64,000 nucleotides of DNA from JAITWN01 sp034002745 (GCA_034002745.1 JAVEZY010000001.1:62001-126000); one strand, 5' to 3'; positions 1 through 8,498 are shown, counted from the first letter of the stretch. Numbers and translations are program-made. The notes: generated from the sequence alone by a model not told the origin.

Positions 1-2
1 TC

Positions 3-959
3 GCTTCCGCGTACTGGGACTCCTGCGTGCTCCACGCTGCCAACCGCCTGAACGTTTTCAATCTCCTCTCCGATGGGAGCAAGGATCTCGATACCCTGAC
101 GCGCGAGACCGAATCGGACCGCCGCTGCCTCGGCGCGTTGCTGAGCGCGCTGGTTTCGCTGGGCTTTCTCGATCGCGACGGTGATGTGTTCAGCAATTCC
201 CAGTTCAGCAAGACCTTCCTTGCCGAGTCGAGCAAGTTCTACCAGGGCGGCATCGTCTACATGTTCGAGAACTGGTACGAAGCCTGGGGCAAGCTCTACG
301 ATGTGGTCAAGACCGGCAAGCCCTCGGCGCTGATGCATCAGGCCTACACGGATGAAGAGACCCGCAATTACATGATGGGCATGCACAACCGCGCGCTGTC
401 GCAGTCGGACGTGCTGACCTCGATGTTCGATCTCACCGGCAAGAAGCAGTTGATGGACGTCGGTTGCGGTCCGGCCACTTTCGCGGTGAAGTTCTGCGAG
501 CGTTATTCCGGCCTCAATGCCGTCGCCATGGACCGCGAGCAGAATCTGAAGATCGCGAAGGAAGTCGTCGACATGTACGACATGCACGATCGCGTGAAGC
601 TGCTGCCGGGCGACTACAACACCGATAGTCTGGGCACGGGCAACGATGCCATGCTGCTGTCGTCGATGACCAACCAGGAGTCGCCGGAAAACATCCGCCA
701 GCTGCTGAAGAAGTGCTATGATTCGATGAACAGGGATGGCGTCATCATGATCCAGGAGCAGCTGTTGTTGGGCGACAAGAAGGGCCCGAAGCTCGCTGCC
801 CTGATCGGCGTCAACCAGATCATCAATACCGTCTCCGGTTCCTCCTACTCGACCACCGAGATGGAGGACTTCCTGCGCGAGGTCGGCTTCACCGACATCA
901 GTTCCAGGCAGATGGCGCCACCGAGTCCCTTCATCATGGTCAGCGGCTACAAGCGCTGA
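3..959 (+). CDS. SAM-dependent methyltransferase, O-methyltransferase type (5' end outside window)
   Basis: Probably transfers a methyl group from S-adenosylmethionine to a small molecule; the substrate cannot be told. The frame is open to the window's left edge and the residues before the first internal GTG (position 27) read ASAYWDSC and fit the family, so the true start lies upstream. Counting from that GTG, residues 1 to about 80 look like the winged-helix dimerisation domain of the acetylserotonin/hydroxyindole O-methyltransferase type. SAM motif I (LMDVGCGPATF) is at about 142–152 and a Rossmann fold follows to the end. A strong terminator at 985–1021 closes the transcript. The family is clear; the specific function is not. 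Confidence 0.8.
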   Translation, partial: ASAYWDSCVLHAANRLNVFNLLSDGSKDLDTLTRETESDRRCLGALLSALVSLGFLDRDGDVFSNSQFSKTFLAESSKFYQGGIVYMFENWYEAWGKLYDVVKTGKPSALMHQAYTDEETRNYMMGMHNRALSQSDVLTSMFDLTGKKQLMDVGCGPATFAVKFCERYSGLNAVAMDREQNLKIAKEVVDMYDMHDRVKLLPGDYNTDSLGTGNDAMLLSSMTNQESPENIRQLLKKCYDSMNRDGVIMIQEQLLLGDKKGPKLAALIGVNQIINTVSGSSYSTTEMEDFLREVGFTDISSRQMAPPSPFIMVSGYKR

Positions 960-984
960 CGACGGTTGCGCAATGGGAAAGCAG

Positions 985-1021
985 AGGCCGCCCTTCGAAC
1001 GAAGCGCGGCCTTTGTGTTTT
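985..1021 (+). terminator. Rho-independent terminator after the methyltransferase
   Basis: AGGCCGC (985–991) pairs with GCGGCCT (1006–1012). An inner CTTCG/CGAAG extends the stem, and TTGTGTTTT follows. Confidence 0.8.
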
Positions 1022-1085
1022 ATGCGACATCAGCCGGCTGATGTCGGCAAAATCGGAGTCTGACTCCGTCTCGAACAGGGTGGCC

Positions 1086-1547
1086 ATGCAAATCTGGGTC
1101 GATGCCGATGCCTGTCCTGCGGTGGTCAAGGACATTCTCTTTCGCGCCGCTGAGCGCACACGTATCCCGGTGACGCTGGTCGCCAACCAAGCGCTGAACG
1201 TGCCGCGTTCACCATTGATCCGCGTCCTGCAGGTTGCCGCCGGATTCGATGTCGCCGATGAGGAAATCGTCAGGCGAGTGAATGCCGGTGACATCGTCGT
1301 CACCAGCGATATACCGCTCGCGGCCGACGCGCTTGCCAAGGGCGCCGAGGTGATCAGCCCGCGCGGCGAACGGCATACCTCCGACAGTATTCGCGACCGG
1401 CTGGTGATGCGGGATTTTCTCGACACGCTGCGCGCGAGCGGCATCCGCACCGGCGGCCCGGCGGCTTTGAGCCAGGCCGATCGCAAGGCGTTTGCGGATC
1501 AGCTCGATCGCCTGCTGGCGCGAAGCTCCGGCGCAGAGCGTATCTGA
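1086..1547 (+). CDS. YaiI/YqxD family protein (UPF0178)
   Basis: A 153-residue conserved protein of the UPF0178 (YaiI/YqxD) family, whose members are small cytoplasmic PIN-like proteins of unproven function. The family opening is intact (MQIWVDADACPAVVKD), and the later motif around ISPRGERHT is also present. The start was set at 1086 because the family begins exactly at MQIWVDADACP; an in-frame extension to 966 would run through the terminator at 985–1021 and has no family similarity. No strong ribosome binding site is visible. The gene stands alone between that terminator and a broken methyltransferase. Confidence 0.85.
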   Translation: MQIWVDADACPAVVKDILFRAAERTRIPVTLVANQALNVPRSPLIRVLQVAAGFDVADEEIVRRVNAGDIVVTSDIPLAADALAKGAEVISPRGERHTSDSIRDRLVMRDFLDTLRASGIRTGGPAALSQADRKAFADQLDRLLARSSGAERI

Positions 1548-1610
1548 GGGGAAAATCATCTCTGCCCCTGAGCGGTGTCGATGTGACATTCGGCAGCGCA
1601 GGAGGCAATC

Positions 1611-1890
1611 ATGGGCATCTTCGATTACTACACTATTGCCGACAGGGACCATGCCTGGCAGAACCCGACCAGTGCCGCGAAACTGGATCTGCTCATCGAT
1701 TACTGCGGGTTCAGCAATGGCGATCGGGTGCTGGATGTGGGATGCGGCAAAGGGTGGCTGCTGCAACGCATCGCCGAGCGGCGCTGTCAGCGCGGACGGC
1801 ATCGATTTGTCCACAGGCTGGGCTCGGCGATGTTCGTCGGCAAAGACCGCTCACGTTGAAGGATTCGATGGCGGCATGCGGTGAGGGGAG
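1611..1890 (+). pseudogene. Broken class I SAM methyltransferase remnant
   Basis: A good ribosome binding site (GGAGG) precedes an ATG that opens a methyltransferase-like N-terminus: MGIFDYYTIADRDHAWQNP, then SAM motif I VLDVGCGKGWLLQRIAER. Directly after this, similarity jumps frame. The next frame reads VSADGIDLS, the expected acidic-loop segment, and a third frame reads LGDVRRQ. The original frame stops at 1859. At least two indels and loss of the C-terminal half are therefore needed to explain it. The remnant faces the convergent dioxygenase gene, whose 3' end begins at 1908. Frames were read by eye, so the downstream limit is approximate. Confidence 0.65.
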
Positions 1891-1907
1891 CCTTGTGCCG
1901 AATTTCC

Positions 1908-2678
1908 TCAGCGGAATGGTTGCCCAAGTGCCCACAGCACCATCGAATAGCGTGTGCCCGAGATTACCGGGGTGACCTCATGGTAGATGTAGGAAGGAAA
2001 GACCACGGCTGAGCCCTGGGGACGGATTTCCTCGCATTCGTGGAAGCGTTCGCGCGCGTGCGGTCCGAAGTCGAACTTCAGATTGCCGCCCTGATAGCTG
2101 TCGGGCGGACTGAGATTGACGGTGATGCTGAGCTTGCGCACCTTGCCCACCATCCGTGGATTGTCGACCAGGAACTTCGGTGTCCGTCCCTCGGATAATA
2201 CCGTGGCCGGTTCCCGGAGGCGAAATGCCGAGTGGTGGCAGGTATGACCGTCGATGTGCCAGCCGTAAAAGTTGCCGGGATGATAAACGGTGAACTGTAC
2301 CGGCTCGGCATAATCGAATTCGTAGTGCCATCCGGCTCTGGCGTTGGCGTCGACGACCAGCGGATAGATCAGCTGGTAGATCCAGTCCTCATTGAGAAAA
2401 CAGAGTTCGCAGTCCCTGATGTAGGTCTGAGCCTTGACCTTTTCCCGGGTCGCGGTATCGGATCCACCGCCCGTCAGATCATCCAGCGTACGGTCGGCGG
2501 CGGCCTGGGCTCCGGCCCGCGCCGCTCCGCGGTGGGATGCGCCGAAAGTCGTTCCGGTCGTCGCCATGCCTCGAGTTCGCTGAGCGGCAATCGTGTCCAA
2601 TCCAAGGTCCAGGATTCTCCGGCAATTTCCTGCCGAGACCGCGCTCTTGTACCACCAGTAGGGAACCATCGGATGCAT
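1908..2678 (-). CDS. 2-oxoglutarate/Fe(II)-dependent dioxygenase (prolyl-4-hydroxylase-like)
   Basis: Predicted non-haem iron oxygenase of the 2OG-Fe(II) superfamily, about 256 residues; the substrate is unknown. The metal site is readable as HxD in GWHIDG (His141, Asp143) and a distal His233 in YIYHEVTPV. The 2-oxoglutarate-binding Arg243 sits in GTRYSMVLW. The roughly 90 residues between the two parts are somewhat long, and a HTCHH stretch follows the HxD. The start at 2678 was chosen over one at 2726 because GGAGG lies seven bases upstream and the extra residues are low complexity. Confidence 0.8.
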   Translation of the reverse strand: MHPMVPYWWYKSAVSAGNCRRILDLGLDTIAAQRTRGMATTGTTFGASHRGAARAGAQAAADRTLDDLTGGGSDTATREKVKAQTYIRDCELCFLNEDWIYQLIYPLVVDANARAGWHYEFDYAEPVQFTVYHPGNFYGWHIDGHTCHHSAFRLREPATVLSEGRTPKFLVDNPRMVGKVRKLSITVNLSPPDSYQGGNLKFDFGPHARERFHECEEIRPQGSAVVFPSYIYHEVTPVISGTRYSMVLWALGQPFR

Positions 2679-2835
2679 CACGGGCCTCCGCCGCGGACCG
2701 CGGCATGGGATCAGCGCGAAAAACACTACCCCGTAAAGATGACTACGTAAGGAATACTACGCCCATTTTTTCCCGATACAAATAGGGGACAAGATGGCAA
2801 AGCCATTGCCGGCGGAGCCTGCTCATCCGGCTGCC

Positions 2836-4344
2836 TCAGGCCATGCGGTCGAGGGTGCGATAGCCGATCGCTTCGGCGATGTGGGCGGGAGAGATGTCAT
2901 CCGCCTCGTCCAGATCGGCGATGGTGCGAGCGACCTTGATGACCCGGTGCACCGCGCGGGCGGATAAGCCGAAGTGTCGGGCGGTGCGCTCGAGCAGAGA
3001 AGCGGCGTCGGAGGGCATCGGGCAGCTTGCGTGGAGTTCGCCGGGGGTCAGCGCGTGGGCGGACTTGCCGTCGCGTTCGAGTTGGCGCGCCCGTGCCTCG
3101 GTGATGCGCTGGCGCATGACGGCGCTGGATTCACCGGGCGGCGCCGCCGTGCCGTGCAGCAGGGCATAGGGAACGGGCGGCACTTCGATGTGCAGGTCGA
3201 TACGATCGAGCAACGGACCGGACAGTCGCGAGCGGTAGTGCTCGACGCGCTCGGCACTGCAGCGGCAGCGACCGTCCTTCTGTCCGAGATAGCCGCAGGG
3301 ACACGGATTCATCGCCGCCAGCAGCTGGAAGCGGGCTGGATAGTCGACATGGAGCCGCGCCCGCGAAATGGTGATCATGCCGGACTCGAGCGGCTGACGC
3401 AGCACCTCGAGTGCGCGCCGATCGAACTCCGGCAGTTCGTCGAGAAACAGGACGCCGTTGTGAGCCAGCGATATTTCGCCAGGACAGGGAATGCTGCCTC
3501 CGCCGGCGAGTGCCGCCGGAGTCGCCGAATGATGCGGAGAGCGGAAGGGGCGCCGCCGCCAGTCGCAGGACCGGAAGCCGCCCGGTCCGAGCGAGGCGAG
3601 CGCTGCGGCCTCGACCGCTTCCTGTTCGGTCATCGGCGGCAGAATGCCGGGAAACCGCGCGGCAAGACTGCTCTTGCCGGTGCCGGGTGGTCCGATCATC
3701 AGCACGCCATGGCCGCCGGCGGCAGCGACTTCAAGCGCACGTCGCACATGATGCTGCCCGCGGATGTCGGCCATGTCGGGGGCTTCGGGGGCAGGTTCGA
3801 CGGGAGTCTCCGGCCGGGCCTGCGGCAGCGCATCGGTGCCCGCCAGGTGCGCGCACACCTGGAGCAGATGTTCGGCGCCCCGCACCGGCGCATCGGCGAT
3901 GACGGCCGCGGCCGCCGCGCCGGACGACGAGGTGATGAGGCAGCGATCCGCGGCGCGGGTCTGCAAGACGGCGGGCAGTACGCCCGGCACCGGACGCAGC
4001 GCGCCGGTCAGCGCCAGTTCGCCGATGAATTCGTGCCCATCGAGGGTGCCTGGATCGAGCTGGCGCGAGGCGCCGAGGATGCCGAGCGCGATGGCGAGAT
4101 CGTAGCGGCCGCCCTCCTTGGGAAGATCCGCGGGAGCGAGGTTGACGGTGATGCGTCGGGCGGGAAAGTCGAAGCCGCTGTTGATCAGCGCGGCGCGCAC
4201 ACGTTCACGGCTTTCCTTGACTGCGGTTTCCGGCAGACCGACGATGGCCAGACCGGGCAGTCCGTTTGAGAGATGCACTTCCACCGTGACCAGCGGCGCA
4301 TTCATGCCCGCCTGGGCGCGGCTATATACGATAGCGAGCGACAC
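2836..4344 (-). CDS. comM: ComM/YifB-family Mg-chelatase-like AAA+ ATPase
   Basis: ComM is a hexameric helicase-like AAA+ ATPase that promotes branch migration and integration of incoming DNA during natural transformation. The 502-residue protein has the N-terminal ComM domain (SLAIVYSRAQAGMNAP onward). A Walker A motif GPPGTGKSS lies near residue 220, followed by the Mg-chelatase segment (GVLFLDELPEFDRRALEVLRQPLE) and the cysteine-bearing MNPCPCGYLG loop. The start was set at the GTG at 4344, which has AGGGAAG upstream and matches the family start. It lies downstream of ubiK on the same strand. dprA, another transformation gene, is at the far end of the window. Confidence 0.93.
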   Translation of the reverse strand: MSLAIVYSRAQAGMNAPLVTVEVHLSNGLPGLAIVGLPETAVKESRERVRAALINSGFDFPARRITVNLAPADLPKEGGRYDLAIALGILGASRQLDPGTLDGHEFIGELALTGALRPVPGVLPAVLQTRAADRCLITSSSGAAAAAVIADAPVRGAEHLLQVCAHLAGTDALPQARPETPVEPAPEAPDMADIRGQHHVRRALEVAAAGGHGVLMIGPPGTGKSSLAARFPGILPPMTEQEAVEAAALASLGPGGFRSCDWRRRPFRSPHHSATPAALAGGGSIPCPGEISLAHNGVLFLDELPEFDRRALEVLRQPLESGMITISRARLHVDYPARFQLLAAMNPCPCGYLGQKDGRCRCSAERVEHYRSRLSGPLLDRIDLHIEVPPVPYALLHGTAAPPGESSAVMRQRITEARARQLERDGKSAHALTPGELHASCPMPSDAASLLERTARHFGLSARAVHRVIKVARTIADLDEADDISPAHIAEAIGYRTLDRMA

Positions 4345-4414
4345 GGCATTCTTCCCTGAATGATCCGCCACCCTCGGACGGCGCTCGCCGTCCGCCCTGC
4401 CGTGCGCCGCTGGT

Positions 4415-4687
4415 TCAGGCGGTGCCGGTTTCGTCCTGCGCCGAGCGCACCACGGCTTCTAGTTCCGCAACGCGCAGCTCGAGTGCCGTCAGCTTTTCCC
4501 GCGTGCGCGCGAGCACGCTCTTCTGCACTTCCAGCTCTTCGCGCGTGACGAGATCGAGCCGGGAGAAGGCGCCGGTCAGAACGGCGCGCACGTTCTTCTC
4601 CACGTCTTCGCCAAGTTCGCGGGCGCCTTCGGGGATGAGTCCCGCCAGCTTCCTGCTGAGATCCTCGATTACTTTTGCATCGACCAT
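4415..4687 (-). CDS. ubiK: UbiK family ubiquinone biosynthesis accessory factor
   Basis: A 90-residue BMFP/YqiC-family protein. In E. coli, UbiK binds UbiJ and supports the soluble ubiquinone-biosynthesis complex under aerobic conditions. The sequence shows the expected short N-terminal part (MVDAKVIEDLSRKLAGLIP) and a C-terminal heptad-rich coiled coil (VLARTREKLTALELRVAELE). AGGAG lies eight bases before the ATG at 4687; a longer frame to 4723 has no such site. A ubiJ homologue lies at 38.4–39.1 kb in this window. The gene is divergent from glnK, and the shared upstream region holds the NtrC-like and sigma-54 sites. Confidence 0.88.
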   Translation of the reverse strand: MVDAKVIEDLSRKLAGLIPEGARELGEDVEKNVRAVLTGAFSRLDLVTREELEVQKSVLARTREKLTALELRVAELEAVVRSAQDETGTA

Positions 4688-4718
4688 GGGCGAACTCCTC
4701 TCGCTGCGTGTGCGCTTC

Positions 4719-4735
4719 TGCACCGTGTTCGTGCA
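4719..4735 (+). promoter_or_regulatory. Probable NtrC-binding site upstream of glnK
   Basis: TGCACCGTGTTCGTGCA matches the NtrC consensus TGCACC-N5-GGTGCA with one mismatch. It lies about 106 bases before the sigma-54 element at 4841, a typical enhancer distance. A weaker half-site (AGTGCA) occurs at 4784–4789. Confidence 0.65.
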
Positions 4736-4840
4736 AGAACGGTGCGTGTCGGTTCGGATGCAGTCTTCAATGGTGCGTGCAGCAGTGCAGGGATTCCGTT
4801 CTCGACAAAAAAATCAAATGGAATCCGTTGCTTGAATCCG

Positions 4841-4856
4841 TGGCACGGATGCTGCA
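4841..4856 (+). promoter_or_regulatory. Sigma-54 promoter of glnK–amtB
   Basis: TGGCACGGATGCTGCA matches the sigma-54 consensus TGGCACG-N4-TTGCW at all but one position, with GG and GC at -24/-12 spacing. It predicts a start near 4866, about 60 bases before glnK. Confidence 0.8.
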
Positions 4857-4928
4857 ATTCCTTGCTCGTCACGGCTACTGCCAGGCCGACATGTTCCATT
4901 CGCATTCTATCCTGAAGAGGGAAGTGAG

Positions 4929-5267
4929 ATGAAGCTGGTCAGCGCGATTATCAAGCCCTTCAAACTCGACGACGTACGTGAGGCTTTGTCCGAGATCGGC
5001 GTGCAGGGCATCACCGTTACCGAAGTGAAAGGCTTCGGTCGGCAGAAGGGGCACACCGAACTCTACCGTGGGGCCGAGTACGTGGTCGACTTTCTGCCCA
5101 AGGTGAAGATCGATGTCGCCATCGACGACCACCTCACCGATCAGGTCATCGAAGCCATCAGCAGGTCAGCCCAGACCGGCAAGATCGGCGACGGAAAGAT
5201 CTTTGTTTTCAACCTCGAGCAAGCGGTCCGCATTCGCACGGGCGAGACCGGCAGCGACGCGCTCTGA
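4929..5267 (+). CDS. glnK: PII nitrogen regulatory protein GlnK
   Basis: A trimeric PII signal protein that reads glutamine, 2-oxoglutarate and ATP/ADP state and gates the ammonium channel AmtB. All 112 residues fit: it begins MKLVSAIIKPFKLDDV, the T-loop holds the uridylylation target Tyr51 (RGAEYVVDF), and the B-loop reads TGKIGDGKIFV. It is followed after 28 bases by amtB, the standard glnK–amtB pair. The sigma-54 promoter and NtrC-like site upstream indicate induction under nitrogen limitation. The pairing with amtB is the reason for calling it GlnK rather than GlnB. Confidence 0.95.
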   Translation: MKLVSAIIKPFKLDDVREALSEIGVQGITVTEVKGFGRQKGHTELYRGAEYVVDFLPKVKIDVAIDDHLTDQVIEAISRSAQTGKIGDGKIFVFNLEQAVRIRTGETGSDAL

Positions 5268-5295
5268 TTAATTCAATACGGTCCGGGAGGCCAAC

Positions 5296-6564
5296 GTGGA
5301 AGCACTGAACGCAGCAAGAGAACTGGGCTACGCGCTCGATACATTCTATTTCCTGATTTCTGGCGCCTTCGTGATGTGGATGGCCGCGGGTTTCGCCATG
5401 CTGGAGACGGGGCTGGTCAGGTCGAAGAATACGGTCGACATCCTCACCAAGAACATCGGGCTGTTTGGCATCGCCTGCCTGATGTACATGTTCGTCGGCT
5501 ACAACATCATGTATGGCGATGGACTCAGCTCGGTGGTGCCAGGACTCGGCTTCTTCCTCGGGACCGAAGACAATGCCGTGGAAGCGGTGACTGCAGGGGG
5601 CGAAGATGCGCCGTATTACTCGAATCTCGCCGACTTTTTCTTCCAGGTGGTATTCGTGGCGACAGCCATGTCGATCGTTTCCGGCGCCGTTGCCGAGCGC
5701 ATGAAGCTTTGGGCGTTCTTTCTGTTCGCCATGGTGATGACTTCGCTCATCTATCCGATCCAGGGTTTCTGGAGTTGGGGCGGCGGCTTCCTGAGCGAAC
5801 TCGGGTACTCCGATTATGCGGGATCCGGCATCGTGCATCTGGCTGGTGCGACGGCAGCGCTCGCCGGGGTGCTGTTGCTCGGTCCTCGCAAGGGAAAGTA
5901 CGGACCCAACGGGCAGATCAACCCGATCCCGGGAGCCAACCTGCCCCTGGCCACGCTCGGCACCTTCATCCTGTGGATGGGATGGTTCGGATTCAATGGC
6001 GGCTCCGAGCTGAAGGTCTCCGACGTTTCTTCCGCGAACAACGTCGCTCTGGTGTTCGTCAATACAAATCTGGCGGCCGCCGCGGGTGTCGTCGCAGCGA
6101 TGATCGCGTCGCGTCTGCGCTTCGGCAAGTCTGATCTGACCATGGTGCTCAACGGTGCGCTGGCGGGCCTGGTGGCGATCACGGCCGATCCGCTGTCGCC
6201 GTCTCCGCTGCTCGCCGCCATGATCGGTGGAATCGGAGGAGTGCTGGTGGTTTTCTCCATCGTGTTTCTGGACAAGCTGCGCATCGACGATCCGGTCGGC
6301 GCGATCTCCGTCCACGGTACTGTGGGCATCTGGGGCGTCCTCGCGGTGCTGCTCTCGAACGGGGAGGCCAGCCTGCTGGCTCAGGTTGCGGGCATCCTGA
6401 TCATCTTTACCTGGGTGTTTCTCGCCAGCCTTCTGGTGTGGGGCATCATCCGGCTGATGTCCGGGCTGCGGGTTTCCGAGGAGCAGGAATACTCCGGTCT
6501 CGATCTCGCGGAATGCGGACTGGAAGCCTACCCGGAATTCATCGCCGCAAACGCGAAGAAGTGA
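5296..6564 (+). CDS. amtB: Ammonium transporter AmtB
   Basis: An inner-membrane trimeric ammonium channel of the Amt/MEP/Rh family, about 422 residues with roughly eleven hydrophobic segments. The family signature is clear (FFFQVVFVATAMSIVSGAVA, residues about 115–134), as are the two pore histidines (GIVHLAGA and SVHGTVGIWG). The start is a GTG at 5296 with GGGAGG six bases upstream. No long N-terminal signal sequence is seen, unlike E. coli AmtB. It is co-transcribed with glnK and closed by a strong terminator at 6581–6612. Uptake should be blocked by unmodified GlnK when nitrogen is sufficient. Confidence 0.95.
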   Translation: MEALNAARELGYALDTFYFLISGAFVMWMAAGFAMLETGLVRSKNTVDILTKNIGLFGIACLMYMFVGYNIMYGDGLSSVVPGLGFFLGTEDNAVEAVTAGGEDAPYYSNLADFFFQVVFVATAMSIVSGAVAERMKLWAFFLFAMVMTSLIYPIQGFWSWGGGFLSELGYSDYAGSGIVHLAGATAALAGVLLLGPRKGKYGPNGQINPIPGANLPLATLGTFILWMGWFGFNGGSELKVSDVSSANNVALVFVNTNLAAAAGVVAAMIASRLRFGKSDLTMVLNGALAGLVAITADPLSPSPLLAAMIGGIGGVLVVFSIVFLDKLRIDDPVGAISVHGTVGIWGVLAVLLSNGEASLLAQVAGILIIFTWVFLASLLVWGIIRLMSGLRVSEEQEYSGLDLAECGLEAYPEFIAANAKK

Positions 6565-6580
6565 GGTCCAGGAAGGACCG

Positions 6581-6612
6581 GACCCTGCCGTTCAGGCAGG
6601 GTCTTTTTTTTT
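6581..6612 (+). terminator. Rho-independent terminator of glnK–amtB
   Basis: A perfect nine-base stem (GACCCTGCC, 6581–6589, with GGCAGGGTC, 6595–6603) is followed by ten consecutive T's. Confidence 0.92.
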
Positions 6613-6696
6613 GGGCAAAGATGAGGGATGACAGATGACAGGAAAGCCTTGCGGACCCCATGGCCGCAGGCCCAACTTTTCACTTTTCTGTTTGCG

Positions 6697-6936
6697 CTAC
6701 AGAGACGCGTGCGCGCCATCGCAGAAGGGCTTGTCCGAGGTGTGCTTGCAGCCGCACAGGATGACGGTCTGCGGCCGATCGAGCGTGAATTCGTGCGGTG
6801 TAATGTCGGTTCCCTTGTGGGAGCCGTCGCAGAATGGCTGGTTTGCCGAGCGGCCGCAGGCGCACCAGTAGTAGGTGCCGGGTGTGAGATTGACGATGTA
6901 GGGCAGTTTCTGTGCAACGAGCGGTGTGTCGGCCAT
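6697..6936 (-). CDS. Double CDGSH iron-sulfur domain protein
   Basis: A 79-residue protein with two CDGSH zinc-finger-type motifs: CACGRSANQPFCDGSH and CGCKHTSDKPFCDGAH. Each has the three cysteines and one histidine that in mitoNEET-type proteins bind a redox-active [2Fe-2S] cluster. The tandem arrangement matches type II/III bacterial CDGSH proteins, for which electron transfer or cluster transfer has been proposed; the exact role is open. GGAGGGGGA lies directly before the ATG. It sits as a single gene between the amtB terminator and a plus-strand DUF4124 gene. Confidence 0.88.
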   Translation of the reverse strand: MADTPLVAQKLPYIVNLTPGTYYWCACGRSANQPFCDGSHKGTDITPHEFTLDRPQTVILCGCKHTSDKPFCDGAHASL

Positions 6937-7062
6937 TCCCCCTCCGTAAGGGCTCTGATGTGTGACGATTGTAGCAAAGCGGGATATGGTTCGGGCTCGT
7001 CCCTAAGGGCTGCTGCCGGGGGGCCGATATGGAGGTGATTTTCTCCGATCGGACCTTACGAT

Positions 7063-7488
7063 ATGAAAGTTCGCCTTGGCATGTTCGTGATGCTCGCATG
7101 GCTGGCCCTGCCGTTCGCGGTCGGCGCGGCTACCGTCTACAAGTGGATGGATCCGGACGGCAATGTGCATTTCAGCGACCGACCGGGCGACCTGCCCAAG
7201 GCCGAAAAGGTCGAAGTGCCGGTGGGCAAGCCCGGCACCACGCCGCCCCGGCCACCCGCCACGAGTGCGAGCGAGGAAGCGGCGCCGCAGCAGCCGGATG
7301 CCGCGGCGCAACAGGAGATCAGGAAAAAGAACTGCGAGATCGCGCGCAAGACGCTCGAGCACAATGAGAACATAGGTCGCATGTACCGGCTCGATGAAAG
7401 CGGTGAGCGCGTGTTCCTCACCGACGAGGAGCGAGCCGCGGTCCTGCAGCGCTCGCGCGATGATGTCGCCAAGTGGTGCGATGATTGA
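7063..7488 (+). CDS. DUF4124 domain-containing exported protein
   Basis: A 141-residue protein with an N-terminal signal peptide (about residues 1–22, ending FAVGAA). The DUF4124 motif follows directly (TVYKWMDPDGNVHFSDRPG), then a proline/alanine-rich linker and a charged C-terminal helix with one cysteine near each end. DUF4124 proteins are common periplasmic proteins of proteobacteria with no proven function. No good ribosome binding site was found before the ATG at 7063. The gene converges on speE with a long hairpin between them. Confidence 0.75.
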   Translation: MKVRLGMFVMLAWLALPFAVGAATVYKWMDPDGNVHFSDRPGDLPKAEKVEVPVGKPGTTPPRPPATSASEEAAPQQPDAAAQQEIRKKNCEIARKTLEHNENIGRMYRLDESGERVFLTDEERAAVLQRSRDDVAKWCDD

Positions 7489-7519
7489 GCGCGGGCGGGT
7501 AGTGCCGGTCTGAGGAATG

Positions 7520-7551
7520 GCCCCAGTGGGTATCAGGATACCCGCTGGGGC
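7520..7551. terminator. Long hairpin between convergent DUF4124 gene and speE
   Basis: CCCCAGTGGGTATC (7521–7534) pairs with GATACCCGCTGGGG (7537–7550) over 14 positions with one G·U, and G7520/C7551 also pair. The T-tract is poor, so it may act as a bidirectional transcript end or processing barrier. Confidence 0.55.
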
Positions 7552-7598
7552 TTCGGCCGTGCCTCTTGCCTGGCTGCCAGAGCGTCATCCAAAGGCTG

Positions 7599-8462
7599 TT
7601 AACCCTTGTCGAGGATCTTCGTGCGGAAGAACTCGGGCTGGGCCATCGCGGCCTGATGGATCGCCAGGTTATAGAACGTGGTGGGAAAGCTCCTGTCCGC
7701 CACTTCCGTATCCCGGATGTTGGTGAGCGGATTTTCCTTGCCCGCCAGCGTCGCGCTCCACCAGCCCGAGGGGTAGACGCACTGAGGGAAATTCATCGTC
7801 AGCAGACTGCCGAATCCGGCGGCGCGCATCTCCGCACGCATCGACCGGATCAACTCGGCGTGAAGGAGCGGTGATTCGCTCTGCTGGATCAGCAGGCCGC
7901 CGCTGCGCAGCGCACGCAGGCAGTTCTCATAGAAGGGCCGACGGAACAGGCCCTCGGCGGGACCCACCGGATCGGTGCTGTCGACGATGATCACATCGTA
8001 GGTGCCCGGTTCCGCATCTTCCACCCACTTGATGCCATCCTTGAAATTCAGGCGCGCTCGCGGATCCGAATTCGAGGAACACAGCTCGGGAAAGAACTGT
8101 TCGGCGACGCGGGTCACCCGCTCGTCGATTTCCACCTGTTCGGCGCGGACCACGGTGTCATGCTTCAGCACCTCGCGCAGGGTGCCGCAGTCACCGCCGC
8201 CGATGATCAGGACGTCGCGCGGGTCGGGGTGGGCGAACAGCGCCGGATGGGACATCATCTCGTGATACAGGAAGTTGTCGCGCTGGCTCAGCATGACGCA
8301 ACCGTCGATGACCATCAGATTGCCGAAGGTCTCGGTCTCATAGACCTCGATGCGCTGGTAGGGGGTCTGCTCTTCGTGCAGCTTGCGCCGTATCGCCAGC
8401 GAAAAGGCGATGCCATCCCTGGTTACGATTTCCGTCCACCACTTGTCGCTCGGCAGTGTCAT
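7599..8462 (-). CDS. speE: Spermidine synthase SpeE
   Basis: Polyamine aminopropyltransferase: moves an aminopropyl group from decarboxylated SAM to putrescine to give spermidine. The 287-residue protein shows the nucleotide-binding GGGDCGTLREVLKH motif and the catalytic loop VDSTDPVGPAEGLF. An N-terminal beta-domain precedes them (KWWTEIVTRDGIAFSLAI). The start at 8462 has GGGAAG five bases upstream; the longer frame to 8567 would cross a perfect -10 TATAAT at 8499–8504. It is divergent from speA, which makes the agmatine precursor, so the locus covers two steps of the arginine route. speB/aguAB and speD are not in the window. Confidence 0.95.
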   Translation of the reverse strand: MTLPSDKWWTEIVTRDGIAFSLAIRRKLHEEQTPYQRIEVYETETFGNLMVIDGCVMLSQRDNFLYHEMMSHPALFAHPDPRDVLIIGGGDCGTLREVLKHDTVVRAEQVEIDERVTRVAEQFFPELCSSNSDPRARLNFKDGIKWVEDAEPGTYDVIIVDSTDPVGPAEGLFRRPFYENCLRALRSGGLLIQQSESPLLHAELIRSMRAEMRAAGFGSLLTMNFPQCVYPSGWWSATLAGKENPLTNIRDTEVADRSFPTTFYNLAIHQAAMAQPEFFRTKILDKG

Positions 8463-8498
8463 TGAACTTCCCGGTTTCAAATTGAACTGTGGGCCCAT

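Noticed and set aside
5209..6315. Long open frame on the minus strand opposite amtB
   Set aside because: It is the shadow of a GC-rich gene. It is rich in His, Arg and Glu with no domain and no ribosome site, while amtB on the plus strand is unmistakable.
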